Positions 42,453-56,029 are shown, counted from the first letter of the stretch. The stretch: DNA of 64,000 nt from Nucisporomicrobium flavum (GCF_016464385.1 NZ_JADMLH010000001.1:248001-312000), one strand, 5' to 3'. The notes: generated by a model not told the origin, from the sequence alone. Made by a program: numbers and translations.

Positions 42453-44287
42453 CCGCGACCCGCGAGCTGGCCGGCGTGCTCACCGCCGCCGTCGACGACG
42501 CGCTGGCCGTCGTGCAGGCCGCCGACCCCGACGCCGGTGCGGAGCTGGCCGAGCTGCGCCGCCGCCGGCTGACCCGGCCGTCCATCGTGCTGGTCGGTGA
42601 GACGAAACGCGGCAAGAGCTCGCTGATCAACGCGCTGCTCGGGGTGCCCGGGCTGTCGCCGGTGGACGCGGCCGTCGCCACCGCCGCGTACCTGCACTTC
42701 TCCCCCGGCAGCACGGTGACCGCGACGGCGTACGTGCCGGGCTCGGGGGAACCGGTCGAGTTGAGCGTGGAGCAGCTGGCCGAGTGGGCGACCGGGCGCG
42801 GCGGCGTACGGGCACCCCGGCGCATCGACGTCACCCATCCCGCGCCGCTGCTGCAGTACGTGAGCCTGCTGGACACCCCCGGCGTCGGCGGTCTCGACCC
42901 CGCGCACACCGCCGTCGCGCTGGACGCCGTGGAACGGGCGACCGCGCTGCTGTTCGTGGCCGACGCGTCGGCGCCGCTGTCGCAGCCGGAGCTGGAGTTC
43001 CTGGTCGCTGCGAGCGAACGCGTCGACGCGGTGGTGTTCGCCCTGACCAAGGTGGACGCGTTCGGAGGCTGGCGGCGCATCGCCGAGGACAACCGGGCGC
43101 TGCTGCGGGCCCGCGCGCCCCGGTTCGCGGACGCGCCGTGGTTCCCGGTGTCGGCGCGGCTCGCCGAGATGGCGCTGGCGGTACCCGCCGGGGAGCAGGC
43201 CGCGCTGGTCGACGCGTCACGCATCGCCGAGCTGCAGCACGCCCTGGTGGAGCTGGCCGGGCGCGGGCACCAGCTGCAGCTGGCCAACGTGCTGCGCGCC
43301 GCCCGCGCCGAGCTGGGCCGCCTCGAACAGGCCGCGCAGGACCGGGTCGCCGCCGCCGAGGCCGACCCGGGTGCCACCGCCCGGGTACGGCAGCAGCGCA
43401 GCGCCCTGGCCGCGCGCAAACGCACCGAGTCGCGGCAGTGGGCGCTGCTGCTCAGCGCCGAGACGCAGCGGGCCCGCGTCGAGGTGGTGGGGATGCTGCG
43501 TACCCGCATCGGCGAGCTGCAGCAGCAGGTCGGGGCGCGCATCGACACGCTGCGCGGCGACGGGCTGGCCGCGCTGCCCGACCAGGTGGACGCCGAGCTG
43601 CAGGCGGTGGCCGTACGGCTGTCGCAGGACCTGGAGGCCACGTTCCGGCAGGTCGGCGAGCGGGTGCTGGCGCAGGTGTTCGACGACGAGGAGCTGGCCG
43701 CGGTGCTGGACCGGCTCAACGCCACCCTGCGGCACGCGCTGAGCGCCGGGCCGCCGCGCGAGCACTCACCCGACAACATGCTGATCGCGTTGTCCGCGGG
43801 CGGGATCGCCGTCATGGCCGGCCGCGGCGCGGTGTTCGGCGCGTCGCTGCTCGGCGTGGGCGGCGTGGTCGCCGGTGGCCTGCTGGTGCCGGTCGCGGGG
43901 CTGGGCCTGGGCGTGGCCGCCGGCGGGTACGTGCTGTACCGGCGGCGGGTGCAGTCGGACCGCCAGCAGGCCCGCGCGTGGCTGCGTGAGGTGCTCGGCG
44001 AGGCCCGCGCGGCGTTGCAGGACGAGATCTCGTACCGCTTCACCGACCTGCAGTACGCCCTGGGCGTGGCCGTCGACGACGCCGTGGAGCGGCGCCTGCG
44101 CGACCTGGACGCCCGCATCGCCGAGATCGACGCGGCGGCCGCGGAGGACGCCGCGGGCCGGTCCCGGCGCCGGGCGGCGGCCGCCGCCGAGCTGCAGCAG
44201 GTCCGTGCCCGCGTCAAGCAGGCCGACGACGTTCTCGCCCGGGCCCGTGCCCTGGCGCCCACTCCCACCGGTCCGGAGGAATCATGA
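42449..44287 (+). CDS. Dynamin-like GTPase with membrane segment, second of the pair
   Basis: A 612-residue dynamin-family GTPase with P-loop GETKRGKSSLINALLG (about residues 50-65), DTPGVGGLD (about 142-150) and the specificity-type LTKVDAFG (about 205). A long coiled-coil/helical region follows, then a hydrophobic hairpin (about 450-495, LIALSAGGIAVMAGRGAV and GVVAGGLLVPVAGLGLGVAAGG) suggesting membrane insertion, then a second coiled coil. Both ends overlap neighbours by ATGA, indicating stoichiometric production of the trio. Confidence 0.88.
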   Translation: MTATRELAGVLTAAVDDALAVVQAADPDAGAELAELRRRRLTRPSIVLVGETKRGKSSLINALLGVPGLSPVDAAVATAAYLHFSPGSTVTATAYVPGSGEPVELSVEQLAEWATGRGGVRAPRRIDVTHPAPLLQYVSLLDTPGVGGLDPAHTAVALDAVERATALLFVADASAPLSQPELEFLVAASERVDAVVFALTKVDAFGGWRRIAEDNRALLRARAPRFADAPWFPVSARLAEMALAVPAGEQAALVDASRIAELQHALVELAGRGHQLQLANVLRAARAELGRLEQAAQDRVAAAEADPGATARVRQQRSALAARKRTESRQWALLLSAETQRARVEVVGMLRTRIGELQQQVGARIDTLRGDGLAALPDQVDAELQAVAVRLSQDLEATFRQVGERVLAQVFDDEELAAVLDRLNATLRHALSAGPPREHSPDNMLIALSAGGIAVMAGRGAVFGASLLGVGGVVAGGLLVPVAGLGLGVAAGGYVLYRRRVQSDRQQARAWLREVLGEARAALQDEISYRFTDLQYALGVAVDDAVERRLRDLDARIAEIDAAAAEDAAGRSRRRAAAAAELQQVRARVKQADDVLARARALAPTPTGPEES

Positions 44288-44889
44288 GCGACGAGCACGG
44301 CTGGCCGGAGTTCCACGACGCCGGTCACCACGACGACCCGGGCCACCACGGCTTCGACGACGACGACGGCGCGCACGCCGCCCACGACCAGGTCGACGGG
44401 TGGCAGGACGACGTGGCCGGCGCGGACCACGACGACCTCGACGCGATGGATCACGGCTGGGAGCAGCCGGACCACGCCGAGCCGGAGCTGCCCTCCACGC
44501 ACGACGTGCACGAGGTCCACGACGTGCACGCCGACGCGGACGCGCACGGCGTCGTCGACGTCACCCACGGGCACGAGTTGGGCCCGGTCGGCGCGGACCC
44601 GGACGCCGCGGCGGACCACGGCGACGTCGGCGACCCGGCCGGGGTGTTCCCGCCGGCGCTGGACGTGGGTCCGCTGCCCGAGCCCGTCGACGGGTTCCCG
44701 TGGATCGACACGGGCAGCCTCGGCGCCGTCGACCCGCACGCGATGCCCGCCGACCCGGTCACCGCGGCGGACCTTGCCGGGTACGCGGCCGAGGACCTCC
44801 CGCCGGCCGAGGACCCGTGGGCGCACCTCGCGCAGTCCGAGGACCCGGCGACGAGCGCCCTGGCCCGCTGGTGGCGCGACAACGGCTGA
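44284..44889 (+). CDS. Acidic, histidine-rich protein coupled to the dynamin pair
   Basis: I do not recognise this 201-residue protein. It is extremely acidic with many His-Asp clusters (EFHDAGHHDDPGHHGFDDDD), no hydrophobic segment, and a conserved-looking C-terminal tail ATSALARWWRDNG. The start overlaps the second dynamin gene (ATGA), so it is very probably made with it. A disordered, metal-binding or charge-based partner of the GTPases is possible, but this is inference. Confidence 0.75.
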   Translation: MSDEHGWPEFHDAGHHDDPGHHGFDDDDGAHAAHDQVDGWQDDVAGADHDDLDAMDHGWEQPDHAEPELPSTHDVHEVHDVHADADAHGVVDVTHGHELGPVGADPDAAADHGDVGDPAGVFPPALDVGPLPEPVDGFPWIDTGSLGAVDPHAMPADPVTAADLAGYAAEDLPPAEDPWAHLAQSEDPATSALARWWRDNG

Positions 44890-44974
44890 GCGGTCCGCCG
44901 CAAGGGCCCGCGGATGCTCTAAGCTGCCTGCCGAGCGGCGGGAAATCGCCTGGTCCTGGGAAGGTTTCACAGCA

Positions 44975-46363
44975 ATGGGCGCACCCGCAGATACGCCGGC
45001 CGGAACCGTCGCGCCCACCCCGGCGCGGCGCGAGCGCACCGGCTGGTATTTCTACGACTGGGCGAACTCGGCGTTCTCCACGACCGTCATCACGGTGTTC
45101 CTGGGGCCGTTTTTGACCTCGGTCGCCGAGCAGGCCGCCGGGTGCGCGCTGGGCGCCGACGAGTGCGACGGGCGGGTGCATCCGCTGGGCATCAGCGTCG
45201 CCGCCGGGTCGTACTTTCCGTACCTGGTGTCGCTGTCGGTGCTGCTGACGGTGTTCGTGCTGCCCGTGATGGGTGCGATCGCCGACCGGGCGGAACGCAA
45301 GAAGCCGCTGCTGGCCGCGTCCGCGTTCATCGGGGCCGGCGCGACCGTGGCGATGGCGTTCGTGACCGGCGAGCGGTACCTGCTGGGCGGGGTGCTGTTC
45401 ATCGTCGCCAACGTGTCGTTCGGCGCGTCCGTGGTGGTGTACAACTCGTTCCTGCCGCGGCTGGCCGGGCCCGACGAGCGCGACAAGGTGTCCAGCCGGG
45501 GCTGGGCGCTGGGCTACCTGGGCGGCGGGGTGTTGCTGCTGCTGAACCTGGTGGTGGTGACCGTGCTCAGCGTCGAGGGCGACGACCGGCGCACCCTGGA
45601 CCTGGCGCGCTGGTGCATCGTGTCGGCCGGCGTGTGGTGGGCGGTGTTCACGCTGCTGCCGCTGCGGTGGCTGCGCGAGCACCCGGGCACGGCCGCGGGC
45701 GGCGCGCGCGGCAACGTGCTCACCGACGGGTTCCGGCAGCTCGGGCACACGGTGCGCAGCCTGCGGGCGTACCCGTTGACGTTGTTCTTCCTGGTCGCCT
45801 TCCTGGTCTACAACGACGGCATCCAGACGGTGATCGCGCTGGCCAGCCAGTTCGGCACCGAGGAGCTGAAGCTGGGGCAGAGCACGCTGATCGTCACCAT
45901 CCTCATCGTGCAGTTCCTGGCGTTCGGCGGGGCGCTGCTGCTGGGGGCGCTGGCCGCGCGGATCGGCGCGCGCCGCACGGTGCTGTTCGCGCTGGCGCTG
46001 TGGCTGGTGGTGATCCTGGCCGCGTTCTGGCTGCCGGAGGGTGAGCCGGTCCCGTTCATGTTGCTCGGCGTCGGCATCGGCCTGGTGATGGGCGGCAGCC
46101 AGGCGCTGAGCCGGTCGCTGTTCAGCCAGCTGATCCCAGAAGGCCGCGAGGGCGAGTACTACGGCTTCTACGAGATCAGCGACAAGGGCACGAGCTGGCT
46201 GGGTCCGCTGGCGTTCGGGCTGGTGTACCAGCTGACCGACAGTTACCGCATCGGCATCGTGTCGCTGGTGGTGTTCTTCGTGGCCGGTGGCATCCTGCTG
46301 GCGGCGGTGCCGATGCGCCGCGCCATCGAGGCGGCGGGCAACACCCCGCCGCGGCTGCTGTGA
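44975..46363 (+). CDS. MFS transporter of the Atg22/UMF1-like group
   Basis: A 462-residue membrane protein with about twelve helices. The start GWYFYDWANSAFSTTVITVFLGPFLTSV is characteristic of the Atg22-like MFS group, and GRGEYYGFYEISDKGTSWLGPLAFG-type text near residue 400 is its late signature. Bacterial substrates are unknown. Its stop overlaps an in-frame GTG of the GntR gene, so the two are co-transcribed. Confidence 0.9.
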   Translation: MGAPADTPAGTVAPTPARRERTGWYFYDWANSAFSTTVITVFLGPFLTSVAEQAAGCALGADECDGRVHPLGISVAAGSYFPYLVSLSVLLTVFVLPVMGAIADRAERKKPLLAASAFIGAGATVAMAFVTGERYLLGGVLFIVANVSFGASVVVYNSFLPRLAGPDERDKVSSRGWALGYLGGGVLLLLNLVVVTVLSVEGDDRRTLDLARWCIVSAGVWWAVFTLLPLRWLREHPGTAAGGARGNVLTDGFRQLGHTVRSLRAYPLTLFFLVAFLVYNDGIQTVIALASQFGTEELKLGQSTLIVTILIVQFLAFGGALLLGALAARIGARRTVLFALALWLVVILAAFWLPEGEPVPFMLLGVGIGLVMGGSQALSRSLFSQLIPEGREGEYYGFYEISDKGTSWLGPLAFGLVYQLTDSYRIGIVSLVVFFVAGGILLAAVPMRRAIEAAGNTPPRLL

Positions 46364-46383
46364 GCGCGGAAGGACCGCCGGGC

Positions 46384-46746
46384 ATGGACATCACGATCGA
46401 CGCGGGTTCGCCGGTGCCGCCGTACGAGCAGGTCCGGTTGCGGATCGCGGCGCTGGCCGCCGACGGGACGCTGGCGGCGGGCACCCGGTTGCCGCCGGTG
46501 CGCACGCTGGCCGCGCAGCTGGGCCTGGCGGTCAACACGGTGGCCCGCGCCTACCGGGAGCTGGAGCAGGCCGGGCTGGTGGAGACCCACGGCCGGGCGG
46601 GCACGCTGATCACCGCGGCGGCGGCCGGGACGCCGGTCGCGGCCCGGAAGGCGGCCCAACGGTACGCGGACGAGACAAAATCCCTCGGACTGACACCGCA
46701 GGCGGCCTTGGCGCTGGTCGAGGCCGTTCTCCGCCGTCCGGGCTGA
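46384..46746 (+). CDS. GntR-family regulator (YtrA-like, short)
   Basis: A winged helix of the GntR family with VPPYEQVRLRIAALAADGTLAAGTRLPPVRTLAAQLGLAVNTVARAYRELEQAGLVETHGRAGT, the full DNA-binding domain of this family, and only about 40 further residues, like YtrA-subfamily members. ATG at 46384 has AAGGA ten bases upstream. A GTG at 46360 overlapping the MFS stop would add eight residues and is a serious alternative, since overlapping starts are common here. It may regulate the MFS gene. Confidence 0.9.
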   Translation: MDITIDAGSPVPPYEQVRLRIAALAADGTLAAGTRLPPVRTLAAQLGLAVNTVARAYRELEQAGLVETHGRAGTLITAAAAGTPVAARKAAQRYADETKSLGLTPQAALALVEAVLRRPG

Positions 46747-46755
46747 ACGTCGTGG

Positions 46756-49263
<2,508 letters not shown>

Positions 49264-49324
49264 GTCTCCCCCATCGGCGGCGCGCGACATCAACCGCGGC
49301 CACTGTAGAGGCAACGTGCACGGC

Positions 49325-49525
49325 TCAGGTGGTGGTGACGGTGATCGCGCCGGCGGGGCACATGACGACGGCGCGTTGCAGGAGCTCGGGGTCCACGCCG
49401 TCGGGCTGTGGCTGCAGCACGACGACCACGCCGTCGTCGTCCTGGTCGAAGACGCTGCCCAGGGTCATGACGCAGTTGCCGGCGCCGATGCAGACGTCAC
49501 GGTCGGCGCTCACGCGGGCGCTCAC
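49325..49525 (-). CDS. Ferredoxin (3Fe-4S type) partner of a P450
   Basis: A 66-residue ferredoxin with DVCIGAGNC near residues 10-18 and a late VVMCPAGAI, giving the three cysteines of a 3Fe-4S cluster (the second position of a 4Fe site is not Cys). These ferredoxins donate electrons to class I actinobacterial P450s. The GTG start overlaps the P450 stop (GTGA). Confidence 0.93.
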   Translation of the reverse strand: MSARVSADRDVCIGAGNCVMTLGSVFDQDDDGVVVVLQPQPDGVDPELLQRAVVMCPAGAITVTTT

Positions 49526-50748
49526 CACGTCACCGGCATTTCCGCGAGGCCGTACACGATGGACATCTCCCGTTTGGGCAGCGCGGCCGGGTCGGCGGCC
49601 AGGGCCAGGCCCGGGAAGCGCCGGGCCAGGCGGGTCAGGGCGATGCGCAGCTCGGCGCGGGCCAGGGGCTGCCCGATGCACTGGTGCACGCCGAAGCCGA
49701 ACGCGACGTGCTGGTGCGCCTGCCGGTACGGGTCGAACTCGTCGGCGTCGTCGAACACCTCGGCGTCGCGGTTGGCCAGCGACAGCAGGGCGGTGGCGGG
49801 TTCGCCGGCGCGGATGAGCCGGCCGCCGATCTGCACGTCGCGGATCGCCTGGCGGGGCAGCCCGGTCCGGATGATCGTGAGGTAGCGCAGCAGCTCCTCG
49901 ACGAGGGTGTCGGCGTCCGCGTCGGTGCCGTCGCGCAGCCGCTGCCACACGGCGGGGCGTTGCAGCAGCAGGAGCACGCTGAGCCCGATCATGTTCGCGG
50001 TGGTCTCGTGCCCGGCGATGAGCAGCAGCAGCGCCATGCCGATGAGCTCGCCGATCTCGAGCTCGCCGGTGCGGACCCGGTCGCTGACGAGCCGGCCGAG
50101 CAGGTCGTCGCCGGGGCGGCCGCTGGTGCGCTTGGTCTCGATGAGCCCGCCCAGGTACGCGCGCAGGCTCGTGGCGGCGTCGCGTACGGCGAGCGGGTCG
50201 GCGCCCTGGTCGAGCATGACGGCGCTGCGCTGCTGGAAGAACGCGTGGTCGGCGTACGGCACGCCGAGCAGGTGGCAGATGACCAGCGACGGTACGGGCA
50301 GCGCGAACGTGGCGACGAGGTCGGCCGGCGGTCCGGCGGCTTCGAGGGCGTCCAGGGCGCCGTCGACCACGTCACCGATGAGCGGCTCGATCCGCCGGAC
50401 GTTCTTGATCATGAACTCGGGGGTGAGCATGCGCCGCAGCCGCAGGTGTTCCTCGCCGTCCATGCGGATGAACCCGCCGCGGCGGTTCTGCGGGGTGGCC
50501 GGCGGCGGGGTGCGCAGCAGCGGGAACCCGGGCCGGGTCATGTCGGCGCTGAACGCGTCGGAGCGCAGCATCTGCTTGACGTCGGCGTGCCGGGTGATCA
50601 GCCACGTCCAGCCGCCGGTGGGTAGCCGTACCCGGGTGACGGGCCCGTCGAGGCGGCGCCGGTCGGCCGGGGTCACCGGGGTGAACGGGTCCTCGTCGGG
50701 GCTGCGGAACGGGAACAGCGGGAGGCGGTCGGTCAGCACGTCGGCCAC
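49522..50748 (-). CDS. Cytochrome P450
   Basis: A 408-residue soluble P450 of the CYP105/CYP107-like bacterial type. Landmarks are the I-helix AGHETTANMI (about residues 238-247), ExxR in EELLRYL (about 276-282) and the heme loop FGFGVHQCIG with Cys357. It should hydroxylate or epoxidise a hydrophobic substrate with the adjacent ferredoxin; the substrate is unknown. AGGAG lies seven bases before the GTG. The pair could belong to a small-molecule pathway, but no synthase is nearby. Confidence 0.94.
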   Translation of the reverse strand: MADVLTDRLPLFPFRSPDEDPFTPVTPADRRRLDGPVTRVRLPTGGWTWLITRHADVKQMLRSDAFSADMTRPGFPLLRTPPPATPQNRRGGFIRMDGEEHLRLRRMLTPEFMIKNVRRIEPLIGDVVDGALDALEAAGPPADLVATFALPVPSLVICHLLGVPYADHAFFQQRSAVMLDQGADPLAVRDAATSLRAYLGGLIETKRTSGRPGDDLLGRLVSDRVRTGELEIGELIGMALLLLIAGHETTANMIGLSVLLLLQRPAVWQRLRDGTDADADTLVEELLRYLTIIRTGLPRQAIRDVQIGGRLIRAGEPATALLSLANRDAEVFDDADEFDPYRQAHQHVAFGFGVHQCIGQPLARAELRIALTRLARRFPGLALAADPAALPKREMSIVYGLAEMPVTW

Positions 50749-50848
50749 GGCGGCGCTCCTGACGTTGCGGGGAGTACTGGTTCGCAAGCGCTACGTTAAC
50801 GCCGGATCGGGCATAGGACAACGAATGTCGATGAATCTCCTCGCCCGG

Positions 50849-51787
50849 TCATCCGCGTCGCGCGTGGCCCCGGATCACGAGGATGTGCCACAGGTACTTC
50901 AGCAGCTGCAGCACCGTGGCGTGGTCGCCGAACCCGGCGAAGTCGCCCGTACGGTGGCTGGCCGCGCCGATCACGGCCGCGTCGATCGGGCCGGGGCCCA
51001 GGGCGCGGGCCAGCCGCTCGGCGTCGGGTCCGCGCAGCTGCGCGCCGAACCCGGCGGCGTCCAGCACGAAACCCGGATGCCACTCCAGTGGGGCGATCGT
51101 GGCCAGGTGCCCGGCGGTGGGCGTACCGGCGAATGCGGGGTCGCAGACGATCGCCTCGACGTCGGTGGCCAGGTCGACGCCGCCGTGCACCTGCGCCTCG
51201 ACGTAGTCGTCGAGGGTGCGGCCCGGCTCGCGACGCGGCGCGGTGAGCGCGGCGATCCACTGCGGTGCCGCGGCGGCGTTCACGCCCAGCGCCTGCCCGG
51301 TGCGCTCCACCTGCTCGAGCAGGGCCGCCCAGATGCCGCCGAACGCGTCGGCGGTGCCCACGATCTCCGGTTCGGTGACGCTGTCGCCGTGGCTGTACGT
51401 GGCCCGCTCGGCGGCCGCCGCCCGCAGCCGCAGGTGGCAGCTGCCGAACCGTGGCGCCGCCCCGTCCGGGTGCCCGGCCAGGTTGAGCGCGCCGTACACG
51501 GGCCGCCCGGCGCTGACCTCGCTCGGGTACGCCCCGGCGAACATGCGCTGCTCCCACCGGTCCCGGTCGCCGCCGGGGTACGCGGTGAGCCCGCCGTTGG
51601 AGATCCGCGTCTCGAACTGGCTGCGGTACACACCCTCGGCGGCCAGGTGCTCGGCGACCGTACGCCCGTCGCCCAGCAGCCGGTCCGGGTGGAAGTTGAT
51701 CGTGATCCGGGCCGCCGGCACGGGCAGCCGGCCGGCGGCGCCGAGCGCGCGCACGTGCGCGACCGCCCGCGCCGCCCCCGGGGTCAC
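50849..51787 (-). CDS. DUF3626-domain protein
   Basis: A 312-residue member of the DUF3626 family, with the typical RITINFHPDRLL, LTAYPGGDRDRWEQRMF, and GSCHLRLR segments (the last near residue 120). Family function is unknown; the fold has been suggested to be ADP-ribosyl-transferase-like, which I cannot confirm from sequence. The GTG start overlaps the uppP stop (GTGA), so it is the second gene of that operon. Confidence 0.85.
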   Translation of the reverse strand: MTPGAARAVAHVRALGAAGRLPVPAARITINFHPDRLLGDGRTVAEHLAAEGVYRSQFETRISNGGLTAYPGGDRDRWEQRMFAGAYPSEVSAGRPVYGALNLAGHPDGAAPRFGSCHLRLRAAAAERATYSHGDSVTEPEIVGTADAFGGIWAALLEQVERTGQALGVNAAAAPQWIAALTAPRREPGRTLDDYVEAQVHGGVDLATDVEAIVCDPAFAGTPTAGHLATIAPLEWHPGFVLDAAGFGAQLRGPDAERLARALGPGPIDAAVIGAASHRTGDFAGFGDHATVLQLLKYLWHILVIRGHARRG

Positions 51788-52629
51788 TTCGGGTCGATGG
51801 CGCCGGTCGCCAGCAGCACCATCAGCAGCGCGCCCAGCACCAGCCGGTAGCCGATGAAGATCGAGTACGAGTGCCGGGCGATGAACTTGAGCAGCCACGA
51901 CACCGCGAACCAGCCGACGATGAAGCTGACCACCGTGGCGGTGATCGTGGCCGGCCAGCCGACGCCGCCGTTGGCGGTGGAGATGCCGTCGTACTCCTGG
52001 GCGGTCTGCAGCACGGTCGCGCCCAGCAGCGCCGGGATGCTCAGGAAGAACGACAGTTTCGTCACGGTCACCCGATCGAGGTCGCGCAGCAGGCCCGCGG
52101 TCATCGTCGCGCCCGAGCGGGACACGCCGGGGATCAGCGCCAGGCACTGCACCGTACCGATGATCAGGGTGTCCTTCCAGGTGACGTCCTCCTGGTGGCG
52201 CACCTGGGTGGCGGCGTGGTCGGCGAACCACATCACACCGCTGTAGAGGATCAGCGCGCCCGCGACGAACCACAGGCTGCGCAGCGTGGTCTCGATGGTG
52301 TCCTGGAACAGCAGCCCGATGATGCCGATCGGGATCGAGCCGAGGATGACCGCCCAGCCGAACCGGTAGTCGGCGTTGCCGCGCTGCTCGCTGCTGAACA
52401 CCCCGCGCAGCCACGCCGTGATGATCCGGATCAGGTCGTGGCGCAGGAAGATCACCGTGGCCAGCACCGCGCCGGACTGGATGATCGCCGTGAACGCCGT
52501 GATGTCGGGCGCGTCGATCCGGTAGCCGAGCAGCTTCTCCAGGATGGTCAGGTGGCCCGTGCTGGAGATGGGCAGGAACTCGGTGAAGCCCTCCACCGCG
52601 CCCAGCAGCACCGCTTCGATGATGTTCAA
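51784..52629 (-). CDS. uppP: Undecaprenyl-diphosphate phosphatase
   Basis: UppP recycles the lipid carrier by removing phosphate from undecaprenyl diphosphate, needed for cell-wall synthesis, and gives bacitracin resistance. The 281-residue protein has the active-site motif EGFTEFLPISSTGHL (about residues 13-27) and PGVSRSGAT (about 163-171), each within the multi-helix membrane fold. The ATG starts cleanly after a short gap. It is the first gene of a pair with the DUF3626 protein. Confidence 0.96.
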   Translation of the reverse strand: MNIIEAVLLGAVEGFTEFLPISSTGHLTILEKLLGYRIDAPDITAFTAIIQSGAVLATVIFLRHDLIRIITAWLRGVFSSEQRGNADYRFGWAVILGSIPIGIIGLLFQDTIETTLRSLWFVAGALILYSGVMWFADHAATQVRHQEDVTWKDTLIIGTVQCLALIPGVSRSGATMTAGLLRDLDRVTVTKLSFFLSIPALLGATVLQTAQEYDGISTANGGVGWPATITATVVSFIVGWFAVSWLLKFIARHSYSIFIGYRLVLGALLMVLLATGAIDPK

Positions 52630-52683
52630 CCCAACCCCGTCCCGAGATCGACAGCCCGACCGCGGTCGAGGATAGGGGGTCGC

Positions 52684-53652
52684 TCAGGCGCCGCTGCGAC
52701 GGACCCGCGCCGCCGCGATCGTGTACGCCGGGTCACGGTCGAGGTTGTGCCGGTCCCGGTCGTAGCGGCGGGTGGTGCGCGGATCGGCGTGACCCATCGC
52801 GTCCTGCACGTCTTCGAGGGGCACCCCCTCGGCGCGGGCCGTCGTGGCGAACGCGTGCCGCAGTGAGTGCGGCGACAACCGCTCCCAGCCCGGTACGCCG
52901 GCCTCCCGCGCGAGCCGCCGGACCAGCCGGAACACCGCGTGCCGGTCCAGGCGGGCCCCCGAGGCGGTGACCAGCAGCGGCCCGTCGAGCCGGTCCGCGG
53001 TGGTGCCCTGCGCGGCCGCGCGCTGCGCCAGGTACGCGTCCAAGGTGACCGCGGCGTACGGGGTCAGCGCCCGCCGCCGCGGCTTGCCGCCCTTGCCGAC
53101 GAACCGCACGCTGCGGTGCCCGCGCTCGACCCCCACGTCGGCGACGTCGAGGCCCACCAGCTCACCGACACGCAGCCCCAGGTCGGCCAGCAACGCGATC
53201 GCCGCGTGGTTACGGGCCGCCGCCGCTCCCGTGCCGGCCTGCGCGGCGGCCAGCACCGCGTCGACCTCCTCCGGGCTCAGCCCGACGGTGGCCGAGTGGT
53301 CGCGGGACACGAACGGCCTGTCCGCGCCGGCCACCGGGTTCGCGTCGACCGCCCGCAGTTTGACGAGGAAGTCGTACCAGCTGGACAGCCCGGACAGCTT
53401 GCGCGCCACCGTCGCCGGGGCCAGCTCGGCCGCCTCCAGGCCGCGCGCGTACGCGTTGACGTCCAGGAAGGACGCCCGCAGCGGGTCCACCTCCCGGGCG
53501 GCGCACCACGCCAGCCACGCCGCCACATCCCGCCGGTACGCGTCGCGGGTGTGCACGGACAGCCGCCGGTTCTGCAGCCACGCCTCGGTGACCTGCTCGG
53601 CGCTGCCGCCGACCGCGACCGCGCCGCCGCTCTGCCGGGGTACCAGGGACAT
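52684..53652 (-). CDS. Tyrosine recombinase, XerC/XerD-like
   Basis: A 322-residue site-specific recombinase of Xer size with an N-terminal SAM-like domain (QNRRLSVHTRDAYRRDVAAW) and a catalytic domain having GLRVGEL (Arg), GKGGKPR (Lys), HSLRHAFAT (His, Arg), GHADPRTT (His) and RRYDRDR (Tyr). It resembles actinobacterial integrases annotated as XerC/D or phage integrases. ATG codons at 53652 and 53661 are both in frame. The start lies close to the ABC-F stop, so it may be read from that gene's transcript. It is not adjacent to a site of Xer geometry that I could see. Confidence 0.92.
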   Translation of the reverse strand: MSLVPRQSGGAVAVGGSAEQVTEAWLQNRRLSVHTRDAYRRDVAAWLAWCAAREVDPLRASFLDVNAYARGLEAAELAPATVARKLSGLSSWYDFLVKLRAVDANPVAGADRPFVSRDHSATVGLSPEEVDAVLAAAQAGTGAAAARNHAAIALLADLGLRVGELVGLDVADVGVERGHRSVRFVGKGGKPRRRALTPYAAVTLDAYLAQRAAAQGTTADRLDGPLLVTASGARLDRHAVFRLVRRLAREAGVPGWERLSPHSLRHAFATTARAEGVPLEDVQDAMGHADPRTTRRYDRDRHNLDRDPAYTIAAARVRRSGA

Positions 53653-53665
53653 GCCCGCCATGATC

Positions 53666-55258
<1,593 letters not shown>

Positions 55259-55495
55259 GCAGACCTCCGCGGAAATGCAGACACCGACACGGGTACGGCG
55301 ACCAGCACGCGCGCGGACAGTCAGCGGCGCGTGGCGGGTCGGGTCGGTATCACATGGAAGCGTCGGCTCCTACGGGGTTCGGCGATGCTCATCGGCCACC
55401 CTGCCCGGCTCCGTACCGGCCCGCAACCGCTTTTCCGATGAGCTGCGGCCGCCCACTACCATCCCCCGGGATACAGCGGACACCGGAGGATGGGT

Positions 55496-56029
55496 ATGGC
55501 GGTGCTGACGACAGTGGGACAGGTGGCGGACCGGGCGTCGGAGCTCGGCATCGCCGTAGTGGCCGGGCAGGACGAGGACGACCTGCGCGATCAGCCGGTG
55601 TCCTGCTACGGCGAGGACCTCGCCGGAGCGCTCCTCAGCATGATGGAGGAATGGGGCCCCGGCGTGCGGGTACACCCGAAAGTGGACACCCTCCTGACGG
55701 GCTATCGAGAGCTGTTCGACCGGTTGACCGCCAGCAGCGGAGGCGCGGTGACCATCACCGACGTGGAACTCTTCGAAGAAGCCGGCGATGAGCGCATCCG
55801 GATGCTGGTCAACGACGACGAACTCGTCTGGCATCTGGAGCATCGATCCGACCGGTACATCGACACGCTGATGATCGCCGAGATCGCCGACCGACTGACG
55901 CCGCGCGACAGCACGGATCCGCGGGTTTTCGTCGACATTGCGCACAACGGCGAAGGGTTCGGGCTCATCTTCGCCGATCCGGCGGCCCTGTCGATCCTGC
56001 TCCGGGAACTCGGAATCGAGCACGCCTGA
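55496..56029 (+). CDS. Hypothetical protein
   Basis: Not recognised. The 177-residue protein is acidic, mixed alpha/beta and soluble, with the stretch CYGEDLAGALLSMMEEWGPGVRVHP and a C-terminal FVDIAHNGEGFGLIFADPAALSILLRELG. GGAGG directly abuts an ATG at 55490, but the ATG at 55496 is six bases from it and therefore favoured. It converges on the sigma-factor gene. Confidence 0.75.
   Translation: MAVLTTVGQVADRASELGIAVVAGQDEDDLRDQPVSCYGEDLAGALLSMMEEWGPGVRVHPKVDTLLTGYRELFDRLTASSGGAVTITDVELFEEAGDERIRMLVNDDELVWHLEHRSDRYIDTLMIAEIADRLTPRDSTDPRVFVDIAHNGEGFGLIFADPAALSILLRELGIEHA

Noticed and set aside
55259-55495. Antibiotic-responsive leader (attenuator) of the ABC-F gene
   Set aside because: I looked for a short leader ORF with stalling codons and competing stems; none is convincing.
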